DNA from: Metridium senile
Lineage: Eukaryota > Cnidaria > Anthozoa > Actiniaria > Metridiidae
DNA length: 64,000 nt
Assembly: GCA_949775045.1 (NCBI GenBank)
Contig: OX459108.1
Span: 3,416,961-3,480,960 of the forward strand
Direction of reading: 5' to 3'
This document shows, piece by piece, positions 55,601 to 64,000 of the stretch. The notes beneath the pieces are model-generated. The model ran no database searches. It had not been told where the DNA came from and worked only from the letters and a program-made list of their open reading frames with translations. Position 1 is the first letter of the stretch, and each line of letters starts with the position of its first letter. The translations under genes were made by a program, and so were the position numbers.

Positions 55601-58600
55601 TTAAATATTATCAAAATAATTCAGACACATACTTTTTGGGTACAAGGCTGAATCTCATTTGTTGTAGATTTTCATCCTCCTCAAGGGTTGCCAGGGCAAC
55701 AGGAAACATGACTTCATTGTCGTAGTGAAACTGGACTCCAGAGGGAGGGTCACGAAGAAAGTTGCGCTCATCCTACACATAAAAAAAATAATAATTAAAA
55801 ATTAACTATCGATCTACCAAGTGCCTCTGGATGTAATCGGTGGACATTCAGTGATATTTTTTGTTATGGTTTTGCCAACCATTGTTATTAGGACAAAGAA
55901 AAGTAGAAAATCTATTATGTAAATGGTTGGCAAATTATCATCACAATACCAACATTTGTAAACACTAGCACTACAATGACTTATAGATAGATCAAGTATG
56001 GATTAAAAGTAATATATACTAGATAGAGGAGGAAGCACTCTTTCAAGACTGTGATATGGCTTCTCAAACCATTAAATAAATAATTCTTGGAGAAATTCAA
56101 AGCAAAAGTTGGCCAGATTGTATGCTAATTAAGATCACATATCCAAACCTCCTGCATGGTAGTGATTTCCTTTAGAAACACAATGGGCCATTCCACCATG
56201 ACGGACATTACATTCACAGACCTAAATTGTGTTTCATACACAGTTGCATTATCTTACAATTTATTTTTTCACACAACTGTCTTCACTCACTGTCTTAGCA
56301 CCTTGTCTACAATTTGCATGAAAAAAGTTTTCAGAAATAATTTTCGACTTGTCAGTTTTTTGTCCAAAAGGACCGTGACGGACATTACAGCTAAAACTAC
56401 CACTAATTCCAGTTGGGTAAATTAGAAGTGAAATTCCTCTTAACTGTGAGAAGTTTATAGCAAACAATTATAGGTTATAGGTTACGTTTTCTTACCGAAG
56501 ACCTATATTTTTTAGTTGTTTCTTCTATTTTTAAAAAAAAGTGAATATTTAGCGTGACGGACATTACAAGAAACGTGATGGACATTACAAATGGCAAATT
56601 CAGTAAGTCAAATATAAGAAAATTGCCTAATTTGCTTAGTAAATATCACATAGAATAGATAATATTACTAACAGTATAATCACATTGAGAACCTTAGTCA
56701 GTTAACTCTCTTTTTGGAGCACGCTTTTTAATGTTGTCAAATTTTCATTATTTCAATGTCTCATGTGGAATGACCCAATACACTTTTTCCCTCTTTCTTG
56801 AATAAATCAATTGATTGACTTACTGATGACAATGCCAAGATCTGAGTCTTCATTGATGCTTCTTCATTGTACCCAACCCATGGTGGAACTGCAGCTTCTG
56901 TGAATTAAAACATACCAAAAAAATATTGTATGTTACTTTATAATTTAATAATGTATTCATTTATATTGTGCAAATTCTATGAGATTTTCAAATGCGTAAT
57001 TTTTAGAAAAATTACTAAAATCTATATGTCAGTTTCAAATTAAGTACTAACTGTGCTTTTTGGTTGAGCTTGGTTCAGCTAAAGTTTTATTGGTTAGTTT
57101 AAACAATGAAACAATGTGCTTATAAATGAGGTCACAGTTCACAATCTTGTCAAGGCAAGGTTCATACGTTGTTAGGAGGTAAAATTACATATCAAAATAA
57201 ACTGTTGGGAATATAAAATTATTTGATTAAACCAATCAGAAATCAAGCATGTGAAATTATGGTGCCTAACAATGTATGAACCTTGGCAAGATTGTGTTAT
57301 ATATATATATGATCTAGCCAATAAGTGCAACTTTAGCCCTAGCTTCCAAGCTCAAATGAAACGTGCAGTAGTATCAATACAATACAATACAATACAATCA
57401 ATTGTTAATTTAAATGTCAAAAAAATGCTTACAAGAATAAAGGTACATGCTACCTATAATAACCATATTGGTTAGCCTAAGATAGGTAGTCGATCATAAT
57501 CAATTGTTACATAATTTATATATCTATATGTATCACTGTCTTATTAGTCGGGCTAGAGGGCCCCACTCTAGGTTTACCTTTTAGTCAATCTATGTATGTA
57601 TGTATGTATGTATGTATCTATCTGTCATGTCGAGTATAGTCCACCATGATGCTTTGGGAACGAACACAGGAAGCCCAACGTAGAATTGTTTAGCCTCCTG
57701 TGTTGATTTTATGACTAGCCCGACTTCACGCACCTAGAGCGTCTAGTTTGACAATTAAAACACATTTCCATAGTGATAGCCTTGACTTAGAAACATTCAG
57801 AATATTTGAGATATAATGCATGCTCTGATTGGCTCAGGCTACCATGTTTATATCAGAGTACAGAGACATAATCAGCAAATAAAAATATTAAAATATTATT
57901 ATCAAATTAATATATACAGTGAAATAAACACTTTGGGAGATGTACATCACTTGAAAAGTCAAAGAAGTTTACACTCCAGCTACGCCTCATCTAGCTTATG
58001 TTCTTTAAAGCTCCCAGCTTGTTTATATCACAGACGTATAAAGACATGCACGCCAATTCATATTCCTTAAATATAGTTACCTTTTCTCTTGTGTTTTTCT
58101 TTTATAAATTTTTCTTGTTCTTTAGTAAAGTCACCAAGAAGTGACTACCAGTGGAAATAAATAATAAAATGAATGAATAAAGAAATGAAAATGACGCTCG
58201 ATGTGTCGAAACGTCGAATTGCTCTTATAATAATATTTATAATAAAGGAATGAATGAATTTAATGACAACAATGGATGAATGAATGAATGAGTGGATGGA
58301 TGAAAATGTTAGTGTTCTGACCAGTGTTTTATAACTGCATACAGCACAGAAAGCATTGGCTTTCTATTCCGTTTATAAAATAAACAGAATGTTGATTTCT
58401 AATAGAGGGCGTAAGGTGGAATTGGAAACCGCAAAACAGCACCAAAAAATCGACAAAAACTACACAATTGCACCAAAAAAATTGCTTTAAATTGCAACTA
58501 AAACCGCAAAGCCACAGATAGAATGGGGAAAAAAACAATGCAAAACCGCACAAAAAATAACGCGAAACTGAATCACTGCAAACCCAGCTTACACCCCTCC

Positions 58601-59473
58601 TAATAATAATTTGGGGATTGTCACTTGGGGATATCGGTTGTAAGAATACTTGAGAAGTGTTGAGAAGCATTCCGCTTTGTGCCATGCTAATTCTCTTACC
58701 ACTTCTCCCGTGTTCTGACCACTCCGCATGCTCTAGCTATAACTACATGCACACTGCATGCACACTTGTTTTCTATTTCTTCAATAATATACCTTATGTT
58801 CAAGAGTATCCTTGACTTTAACCGCTGTGGATGAAGCAGCGCTGGCCATATTGAACAGGAAACCTGAAATATATAACAAAATGAATGAATGATTGAATGA
58901 ATGGATTTTTTCTGATATAAGTTAGAAGATTCAATCAAAATTATGCATTTTATGTAGCTTAATTGTTTACATTAGCTTAGTACAATTGCAAGATTACTGA
59001 CATTTTTTTTTTTAAATAAAAGTTAAATAAAACATCTATTTATCAACAAATTTAGTCTGCAATTTGATTTTTATACAATAAAATGCAGTTAAACTTAAAA
59101 AGGCAATTGCAAGGCAAGAAGAGCCAGGGGATATTTATATAATGACGTTCACTTATTTATTTCCCTTTTCGGCCGATAACAATAACATTTACATATATTT
59201 AATTCAAACATTTTAGCTTAAACAGAATATTTATCAGTTATAATATCTTGTACAGTAAATTGTACACTTACTTCCAAAATTTTTAGCCACATCTTTAGCG
59301 TAATCCAGGTCACTTTGGCTATTGTTTTCGGTTGCTGTTTCTGCTTTTCCTTGGGGTTCATCAACAACTACTTCGTCTTTTACATCCTTGTTGGCAATTT
59401 CTGGCTCATTTTCGCTGTTGCTTTCCTTATTATCCTTATCCTGGCTTGGACCATAGGCTAGCCAGTTAAACAT
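49609..59473 (-). CDS. SYAP1: Synapse-associated protein 1 (SYAP1), BSD-domain protein
   Basis: Exons in coding order: 59272-59473, 58793-58863, 58081-58144, 56824-56897, 55633-55772, 54367-54509, 53604-53653, 53187-53271, 52032-52133, 50341-50399, 49609-49686. The total is 1068 nt, giving 355 residues plus stop with every phase matched; human SYAP1 is about 352. Hallmarks: MFNWLAYG start, [44 protein letters not shown], the BSD core [20 protein letters not shown], and C-terminal acidic repeats [11 protein letters not shown] and [14 protein letters not shown]1 is reported to promote Akt phosphorylation downstream of mTORC2 and to act at synapses and in growth-factor signalling. The start is the first ATG. 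Introns host two RecQ-transposon relatives (50758-51688 and 54559-55507). Divergent from the convertase gene. Confidence 0.96.
49746..49980. repeat. GAAT/AAAT microsatellite
   Basis: Tetranucleotide run in the last SYAP1 intron; continues at 50102-50140 after the tRNA-like sequence. Confidence 0.9.
50007..50078 (-). tRNA. tRNA-like sequence (degenerate, perhaps tRNA-Ser AGA), likely pseudogene or SINE head
   Basis: In minus-strand sense, a 7 bp acceptor stem (gtccttg with cgagggc, two G-U pairs), an A-box (tggtgtagtggctaacac) folding as a 4 bp D stem, an anticodon loop reading ctagaaa (AGA), and a B-box ggtttgattcc. The anticodon stem pairs poorly (tcgga against gccaa) and the T stem has one mismatch, so it is probably not functional. 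It is embedded in tetranucleotide repeats, as a SINE would be. Confidence 0.45.
50758..51688. mobile_element. Non-autonomous member of the RecQ-transposon family
   Basis: Left end TAGCCTGCATAGCTGGCCC and right end complement TAGCCTGTGTAGCCTGGCTC, both followed by purine-rich tracts and an inner gcaggc-containing block, as in 13375-22289. Flanks caaccggga (50749-50757) and caaccagga (51689-51697) are a 9 bp duplication with one mismatch. 931 bp, no transposase or helicase frame. Lies in SYAP1 intron 9. Confidence 0.8.
53330..53560. repeat. CAGCA/CACCA low-complexity tract
   Basis: Degenerate 5 bp units (gcacagcaca, accacac) in the SYAP1 intron after exon 7. A Cys/Trp-rich reading is spurious. 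Confidence 0.75.
54185..54345. repeat. Short inverted-repeat element
   Basis: agccggttgtacaaaacctg at the left and the near-complement caggctttgtacaggct at the right, with inner ggataac/ttatcc repeats. SYAP1 intron 6. Confidence 0.55.
54559..55507. mobile_element. RecQ-transposon relative keeping a transposase N-terminus
   Basis: Ends TAGACTGCGAGCAGTCCC and complement of TAGTCTGCGAACAGTCCC, flanked by a perfect 9 bp duplication CCAAATAAT (54550-54558 and 55508-55516). Subterminal inverted copies of agtccctacttttcc occur inside each end. Contains the short ORF 54903-55136. Lies in SYAP1 intron 5. Confidence 0.82.
54903..55136 (+). pseudogene. Truncated N-terminus of a DUF6589-type transposase
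   Basis: 77 codons: a Lys/Arg-rich start ([15 protein letters not shown]), then NDFCRVC. The layout matches the RGRRR...NQFCRIC start of the 13641-19179 protein. The second half of the Cys module and everything downstream are missing. The position about 345 bp inside the element end is comparable with that of the full gene (266 bp inside). Probably a deletion derivative of a second, related autonomous element. Confidence 0.55.
56184..56777. repeat. Inverted-end element carrying four gtgacggacattaca motifs
   Basis: Ends TGGGCCATTCCAC and complement of gtggaatgaccca. Inside, the 15 bp motif (g/a)tga(c/t)ggacattaca recurs at about 56199, 56374, 56553 and 56577. Non-coding. SYAP1 intron 4. Confidence 0.65.
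57138..57296. repeat. Palindromic MITE
   Basis: cacaatcttgtcaaggcaag and its near-complement cttggcaagattgtg, with arms of about 45 bp that include ggttcatacgttgttagg. SYAP1 intron 3. A small (ATACA)n run follows at 57372-57400 and (TATG)n at 57590-57617. Confidence 0.75.
58160..58300. repeat. AATG/GGAT microsatellite with retroelement-tail-like insert
   Basis: Tetranucleotide units flank gctcgatgtgtcgaaacgtc, a phrase similar to the tails of Penelope-like or related elements (see 7590 and 27565). SYAP1 intron 2. Confidence 0.6.
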
Positions 59474-60289
59474 TGCCGTAGAATTGCTTAAAATCGCTAA
59501 AAACTATCGAAAATTGAGCAAATTTCCAAATACGTTTCAAGAAACATTCGATGACGTCACATGTAAACTTGAGCCTACTGAATGTTATTTCAGCGGCGGT
59601 ATGTTAGTCTTGTGGGCTTCCTGTGGTACTAGAAAATTTGAAATAAAAAAAAATTAAAAGAAACAAGCAAAAAAAAAAGAAAGAGATAAAACTTAATAAT
59701 AAATGAAAGGAAAGGCAAAACTTAGGCGCAATTAACAGGGTTCGAAATCTTGAACTTAACAATTTCTATTGCATGTACGAAACATTCATGAAGCTGAAGC
59801 GTCGAATCGATTTACGTAAAAGATGAATTAAGATTTCGGCCCTATTAGCGCTATCCCGACAGAAAACCTAACTTCGCGCTAGTCAAAAGACCAGGGAGGG
59901 AGAGGAGAACAAGCTACTCTCCTAGTGGCACCGTGCAACCAACTAGCACCGCAATTGCCCCTATTTTATTTAAGACATTTAGGGGGCACCCTCTAACAAC
60001 ACAAGAGCCCTTCATTTGTAATTAGGACACCCCCTGATAAATTTCTGGATCCGCCCCTACATTGTCTAAATTTTATCCATTCCTGTTGTAGTGGACGGGT
60101 TACCTGTGTTATTGCACCACAGGAAGCCCAACATCCAACAGCCACCTGTTAGGGTCTAGTAGGATTTGATTATCAATACCCGTAATAGACCTGCCCAGGG
60201 CAAAAACCAATTGGATAGCTCACCCCTTACGTCATCCAAACTCTCTTTTTTACCTTCCACCAAGGGCAGTGTTTCCCACCAAAAAAAAT
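59474..60289. promoter_or_regulatory. Divergent intergenic region of SYAP1 and the convertase gene
   Basis: 816 bp between two opposite start codons, so both promoters must lie here unless upstream non-coding exons exist. No clear TATA box. Positions 59940-60065 are a copy of the dispersed repeat at 48979-49340. No ORF of note. Confidence 0.5.
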
Positions 60290-62875
60290 ATGGAAAATAG
60301 TCTTATATTTATAAAATATCGCCATTTACTTTTGGCCCTAATATTCTCACAGTATTCCTTAATAGTGTTATGTGAAGAGTACAGTGCTTATAGTAATGCT
60401 TCGCGTGAATTGAAGAGAACATTGGCGAAGAAAGAAGGATTTTTTACAAATACTTGGGCAGTTGAGTTGGAACAGCCCGGCGAAGAACACGTATTAGATA
60501 TAGCAAAAAGAAACGGGTTTTCAATTATAGGCAAGGTAAGCAACACATTTCTATGTCGAAAAAGTAGGAGAGTACGCGAGTTAAGCATTTCATCCTTTTA
60601 AATCAAAATCATAAATAATGACCTGTTGCTTTCGTGATATTTGTTTGGAACGTACATTATAATATTTTGCTACAAAGTTAATGAGCAAAGTAATTTCATT
60701 CCCTAGCTAAGATACCATTTTGTTAATGCCTTTTTTCTGCCATTTGTTGCTCTTCAAAAGGTATCGAATTATGATATTCGTTTTTCAAATTTGTATTCAT
60801 TCAAGCATGGTATCACAAGAAGATTTTCGCACATATACAAACAAAAAGTAAAATATATCTTCTTAGATAACAAACGGTCTATAAAATATTCCTATATTAA
60901 TATTTGTGAATCCAGCTTGCAAGTTTCTATACTTCCGGTGTCCTTTGGTATTTACAAATGTAATTTGCTTGAATTTAATTAAGCTAAGAACTTGACCAGT
61001 TTAAAGCAAATAATCATTTTTTTAAATTTGCCAAATACAGCGAAAACAAAATGTGAACCAAAAAAGATTAAACTTATGGTTCAAATGAATTGATCTTCTA
61101 GGAAGTACATATGTTCGTGTTTTTTTGTTGTGTGCGGTATAATTCGTTTAAATCGTTTTGAGTCGTTGTTATTTTGACTTTCTGAAGAAGACCTGCCAGT
61201 AATAACTGTAGCTTGAATCAACGTTCGGTGATCATTTGATCCGGCCAGCTCGTTATGAGATGGAGTTTTACAAGGGAATTCGGTACTATTTCTTTAAATA
61301 TTCAGCATCATGAATTACATATATCACAAATTGAAAATAACTAACGGTTAAAAAAGTGTTCACTCAAATAACTGAGTACATCGGTACATCCACAGTTAAT
61401 CACTGCAAAAACGACTGAGTAGTGGTTACTTAAATAGCTGAGTAAATCGATGCATCCACAGTTACTCACTGCAAAAACGACTGAGTAGTGGTTACTCAAA
61501 TAACTGAGTAAATCAATGCATCCACAGTTACTCACTGCAAAAAAACGACTGAGTAGTGGTTACTCAAATAGCTGAGTAAATCAATGCATCCACAGTTACT
61601 GCAAAAACAACTGAGAAGTGGTTACTCAAATAGCTGAGTAAATCAATGCATCCACAGTTACTGACTGCAAAAACGACTGAGTAGTGCATGTTACTCAAAT
61701 AGCTTTAAATTACTCAAATTACTGTAAATCGATGTATACACAGATTTTCATTGCAAAATCGAATTGACAATAAATGCTGTTTTCAGATTGGTAATTTACC
61801 CGGCCATTATCACTTGCGACATGATGACGTAGAAGAATTTAACAAGAATCATGACCGCGACAGGACAGACAGACTATTACTAGAGGAAAAGGTAAGCATA
61901 CTAGAGACCATTCCCTATTATATACATCTATTTCAAAAATCGTTGTCGCAATCAAAGCTACAGTCCACACTCTGAAGCCTGCAAAGGATGTCGGTATTTA
62001 AACTCTTGCTATCGATTTATTCATAAAATATTTTGATAGTACGTGTTTGTGTTATATGAACATAACAAATTGTTGTAGTGGTATAGATTATGAAACAAAT
62101 ATTTCTTAAAAAGCGCGTAATAAATCACACATTTAGTTCATATTACCGACATCCTTTGCAGGCTTCAGAGTGTGGACTGTAGCTTCGGCTGCGACAACGA
62201 TTTTTGAAATAGGTGTATAAGCCCTTTTCACATACAGTTCTCGTCGATCAACCTCAGCCTCGATAGCGTGTAATATATTCTTTAGAATTTGACTACAGCC
62301 CGTAGTAATTTAAGGAACGTACATACTCATTATTAAACAATAGACGGTTTTCACAGTTCCGTTCAGTGACCACGAATAATAGTTCCAAGTCAAGGTTCGC
62401 GTTGTTGGGCATAGCACTGGGACTATAATCTATCATGTGCAAGAACGCGAATTACCTCGGCTTGAAACTATCATTCGTAGTGACTGAACGGAAGTTTGAA
62501 AAGGACTATTGGAACACTTAGACATTGCAAAAGCTGTAGTCATATTCTTAAGAATATATCACACGCTATCGAGACTGAATGGATATCATGGCAGCCATAT
62601 TTATGGTCAAAACAATGCAGCTTTTTTCTCAAAGGAAGTGAAGTCCTTTGTCTATCAAAAACTTAATTATTTTGTACTTGCTTGCCAACAAACATGGCTG
62701 ACATCAGTAAATCCCTCCATAAATACCAATACGCCGGAAGTGCGCGCGCGAAATCACCTGAATTTAAACATGTCCATCATTCCAGGTTCGATGGGCCGAG
62801 CAACAAAAGATCTTACACAGGACAAAGAGAGATGGGTTACCTATCGACCCAAAGTTTAGTGAAATGTGGTATTTG
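60290..62875 (+). CDS. Furin/PC-type proprotein convertase, first three coding exons
   Basis: Exons 60290-60535, 61787-61891 and 62786-62875, all phase 0, giving 147 residues so far. A signal peptide or anchor of about 30 hydrophobic residues (HLLLALIFSQYSLIVLC) is followed by the inhibitory prodomain of the kexin/furin family: FFTNTWAVELEQPGEEHV, AKRNGFSIIGK, IGNLPGHYHLRHDDVEEF, then VRWAEQQKILHRTKRDGLP. HRTKR is the autocatalytic prodomain cleavage site. DPKFSEMWYL is the beginning of the subtilisin-like catalytic domain, whose Asp/His/Ser triad lies beyond the window. Such enzymes cleave precursors at dibasic sites in the secretory pathway. Which paralogue (furin, PCSK5/6 or PC2-like) is undecided. 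The start is the ATG at MENSLIFIKY; the reading upstream lacks an ATG. Confidence 0.93.
61341..61745. repeat. 66 bp tandem array
   Basis: About six copies of a unit containing gactgagtagtggttactca, aatagctgagtaaatc and catccacagttact, with small indels. Ends 40 bp before convertase exon 2. Confidence 0.9.
61910..62221. repeat. Palindromic MITE, copy 2 of the 22850-23147 family
   Basis: tacatctatttcaaaaatcg and its near-complement, arms running through gctacagtccacactctgaa and gcaaaggatgtcgg. Starts 19 bp after the exon 2 donor of the convertase gene. TA on both sides. Confidence 0.85.
62262..62577. repeat. Nested double inverted-repeat element
   Basis: Outer arms: tcagcctcgatagcgtgtaa and complement of atatcacacgctatcgagac. 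Inner arms at about 62350-62500: cacagttccgttcagtgacc and complement of gtagtgactgaacggaagtt. Either one fold-back element or a MITE within a MITE. Convertase intron 2. Confidence 0.75.
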
Positions 62876-63400
62876 GTAAGCATTTTTGAAACTTTTAAAT
62901 TACGTTTACTTTTACAGTGGCGTATCCATGATTTTAGAGGGGGGAGGGGGGGGGGGGGGGGTTTCACACATAGAAGACTGGGGCGAGAGTAACCACAGGT
63001 AGCCCAAGAGCAGAGAAAATATATCCCAGACAGTGTATTGTCGTTACAAAGGGGGACCCATGGACCCGTTGGACCTCCCTTTGGATCCCGACTGTTCCAA
63101 AAAAGGTGACGGAGTGCCGGAACGGTGGAGGCACGACCGAAAGGAATTGTGGGTATTTGATATGGGTTATTTATGCCTGTTTTGATGTGGCAGAAAATGA
63201 ATAGCCCACTTTCGATATTATGGCTGAATTATAATACACAAATGATTGAAAAAGAGGCTCTGGGAAAACAATGAGTATTACTTTGTGTTTCCCCAGAGTC
63301 TCGTATTTGTTTATATTGTGTATGATCACTTAACCAAAATATCAGCTCCTAATCACCAGACATTTTAACATGTATGTGTATGTTTTTTCCCATATTACTT
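62876..63400. other. Convertase intron 3, start
   Basis: Contains a poly-G run (62939-62960) preceded by a gcgtatccatgattttag phrase like the ends of the repeat at 48979, then unremarkable sequence. A short agagtctcg/cagagcctc-like inverted pair lies near 63255-63305. No exon recognised. Confidence 0.5.
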
Positions 63401-64000
63401 TTCGGTCTGGTTTCCGCATACAATTGTTCAATATCTAACCTTTTTTAATTCCCTGTACGTCTCAGTTTTCGATCTAGTTTCTGCAATACATTGTTTTACG
63501 TCTAACCATTTTAAATGTGCTGTACGTCTAAGTTTTCGATCTAGTATCTGCAATACATTATTTTACGTCTAACCATTTTAAATGTGCTGTACGTCTAAGT
63601 TTTCGGTGTAGTTTCTGCACTACATTGTTTAATATCTAACCTTTTTTAATTCCCTGTACGTCTCAGTTTTCGATCTAGTTTCTGCAATACATTGTTTTAC
63701 GTCTAACCATTTTAAATGTGCTGTACGTCTAAGTTTTCGATCTAGTATCTGCACTACATTGTTTATAAATATCTAACCTTTTTAATTCCCTGTACGTCTC
63801 AGTTTTCGATCTAGTTTCTGCAATACATTGTTTTACGTCTAACCATTTTAAATATGATGTACGTCTAAGTTTTTGATCTAGTTTCTGCATCACTACATTG
63901 TTTAATATCTAACCTTTTTTAATTCCCTGTACGTCTCAGTTTTCGATCTAGTTTCTGCAATACATTGTTTTACGTCTAACCTTTTTTAATTCACTGTACG
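63400..64000. repeat. ~65 bp tandem array with alternating monomers (runs off the edge)
   Basis: Units contain tacgtctcagttttcgatct, agtttctgcaatacattg and tctaacc. Two monomer types alternate (ttttaattccctg and attttaaatgtgctg), giving a dimer of roughly 130 bp. At least nine monomers are visible. Confidence 0.9.

Noticed and set aside
61341..61745. Regularly spaced repeats resembling a CRISPR array
   Set aside because: Whole units repeat without unique spacers. It is an ordinary minisatellite, as are 8175-8645, 8823-9157 and 63400-64000.
62509..62859. 116-codon plus-strand frame
   Set aside because: Overlaps convertase exon 3 in the wrong frame. The frame giving VRWAEQQ and HRTKR is the real one.

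Overview
The window is nuclear DNA from an animal, most likely an anthozoan cnidarian (sea anemone or coral). The evidence is conserved metazoan genes split by many short GT-AG exons in AT-rich DNA, a family of small cystine-knot peptide genes, and a dense load of short inverted-repeat transposons. The species cannot be named from the sequence alone. No organellar or bacterial sequence was seen.

Layout. (1) Positions 721-26401, minus strand: CCT8, the theta subunit of the CCT/TRiC chaperonin. Sixteen coding exons are present and only the last one or so lies off the left edge. Its introns hold at least ten inverted-repeat elements, three tandem arrays and microsatellites. One intron also holds a complete-looking 8.9 kb DNA transposon at 13375-22289, with ~110 bp terminal inverted repeats and an 8 bp target duplication. 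It carries two convergent multi-exon genes: a 1131-residue DUF6589-type putative transposase (+) and a 599-residue RecQ-type helicase (-). (2) 26.4-40.1 kb: a repeat-rich accessory region with a Penelope-like retroelement relic, three copies of a cystine-knot peptide gene, and a nearly perfect palindrome (arms 31068-35350 and 35389-39673, 38 bp loop). Each arm carries a knot-peptide gene, a PC4-like ORF, a Cys-rich ORF and a C2H2/acidic ORF. (3) 44425-45720, plus strand: a single-exon headcase (HECA) gene. (4) 49609-59473, minus strand: SYAP1, 11 exons and complete. (5) From 60290, plus strand: the first three coding exons of a furin/PC-type proprotein convertase. It is divergent from SYAP1 across ~0.8 kb and runs off the right edge.

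The most interesting system is the DUF6589 + RecQ transposon. Its ends begin TAGNCTGC. Three other copies of the same end type occur in the window: a 0.93 kb non-autonomous copy (50758-51688), a 0.95 kb copy that keeps a transposase-like N-terminus (54559-55507), and a 24 bp remnant between perfect 9 bp direct repeats (29263-29286). Together these indicate a family with 8-9 bp target duplications that has moved repeatedly in this genome. Exon chains for CCT8, SYAP1, the transposase and the helicase were assembled by hand. Each stays in frame across every junction, and the three complete ones sum to a multiple of three. All family names come from recognition of motifs, not from database searches.
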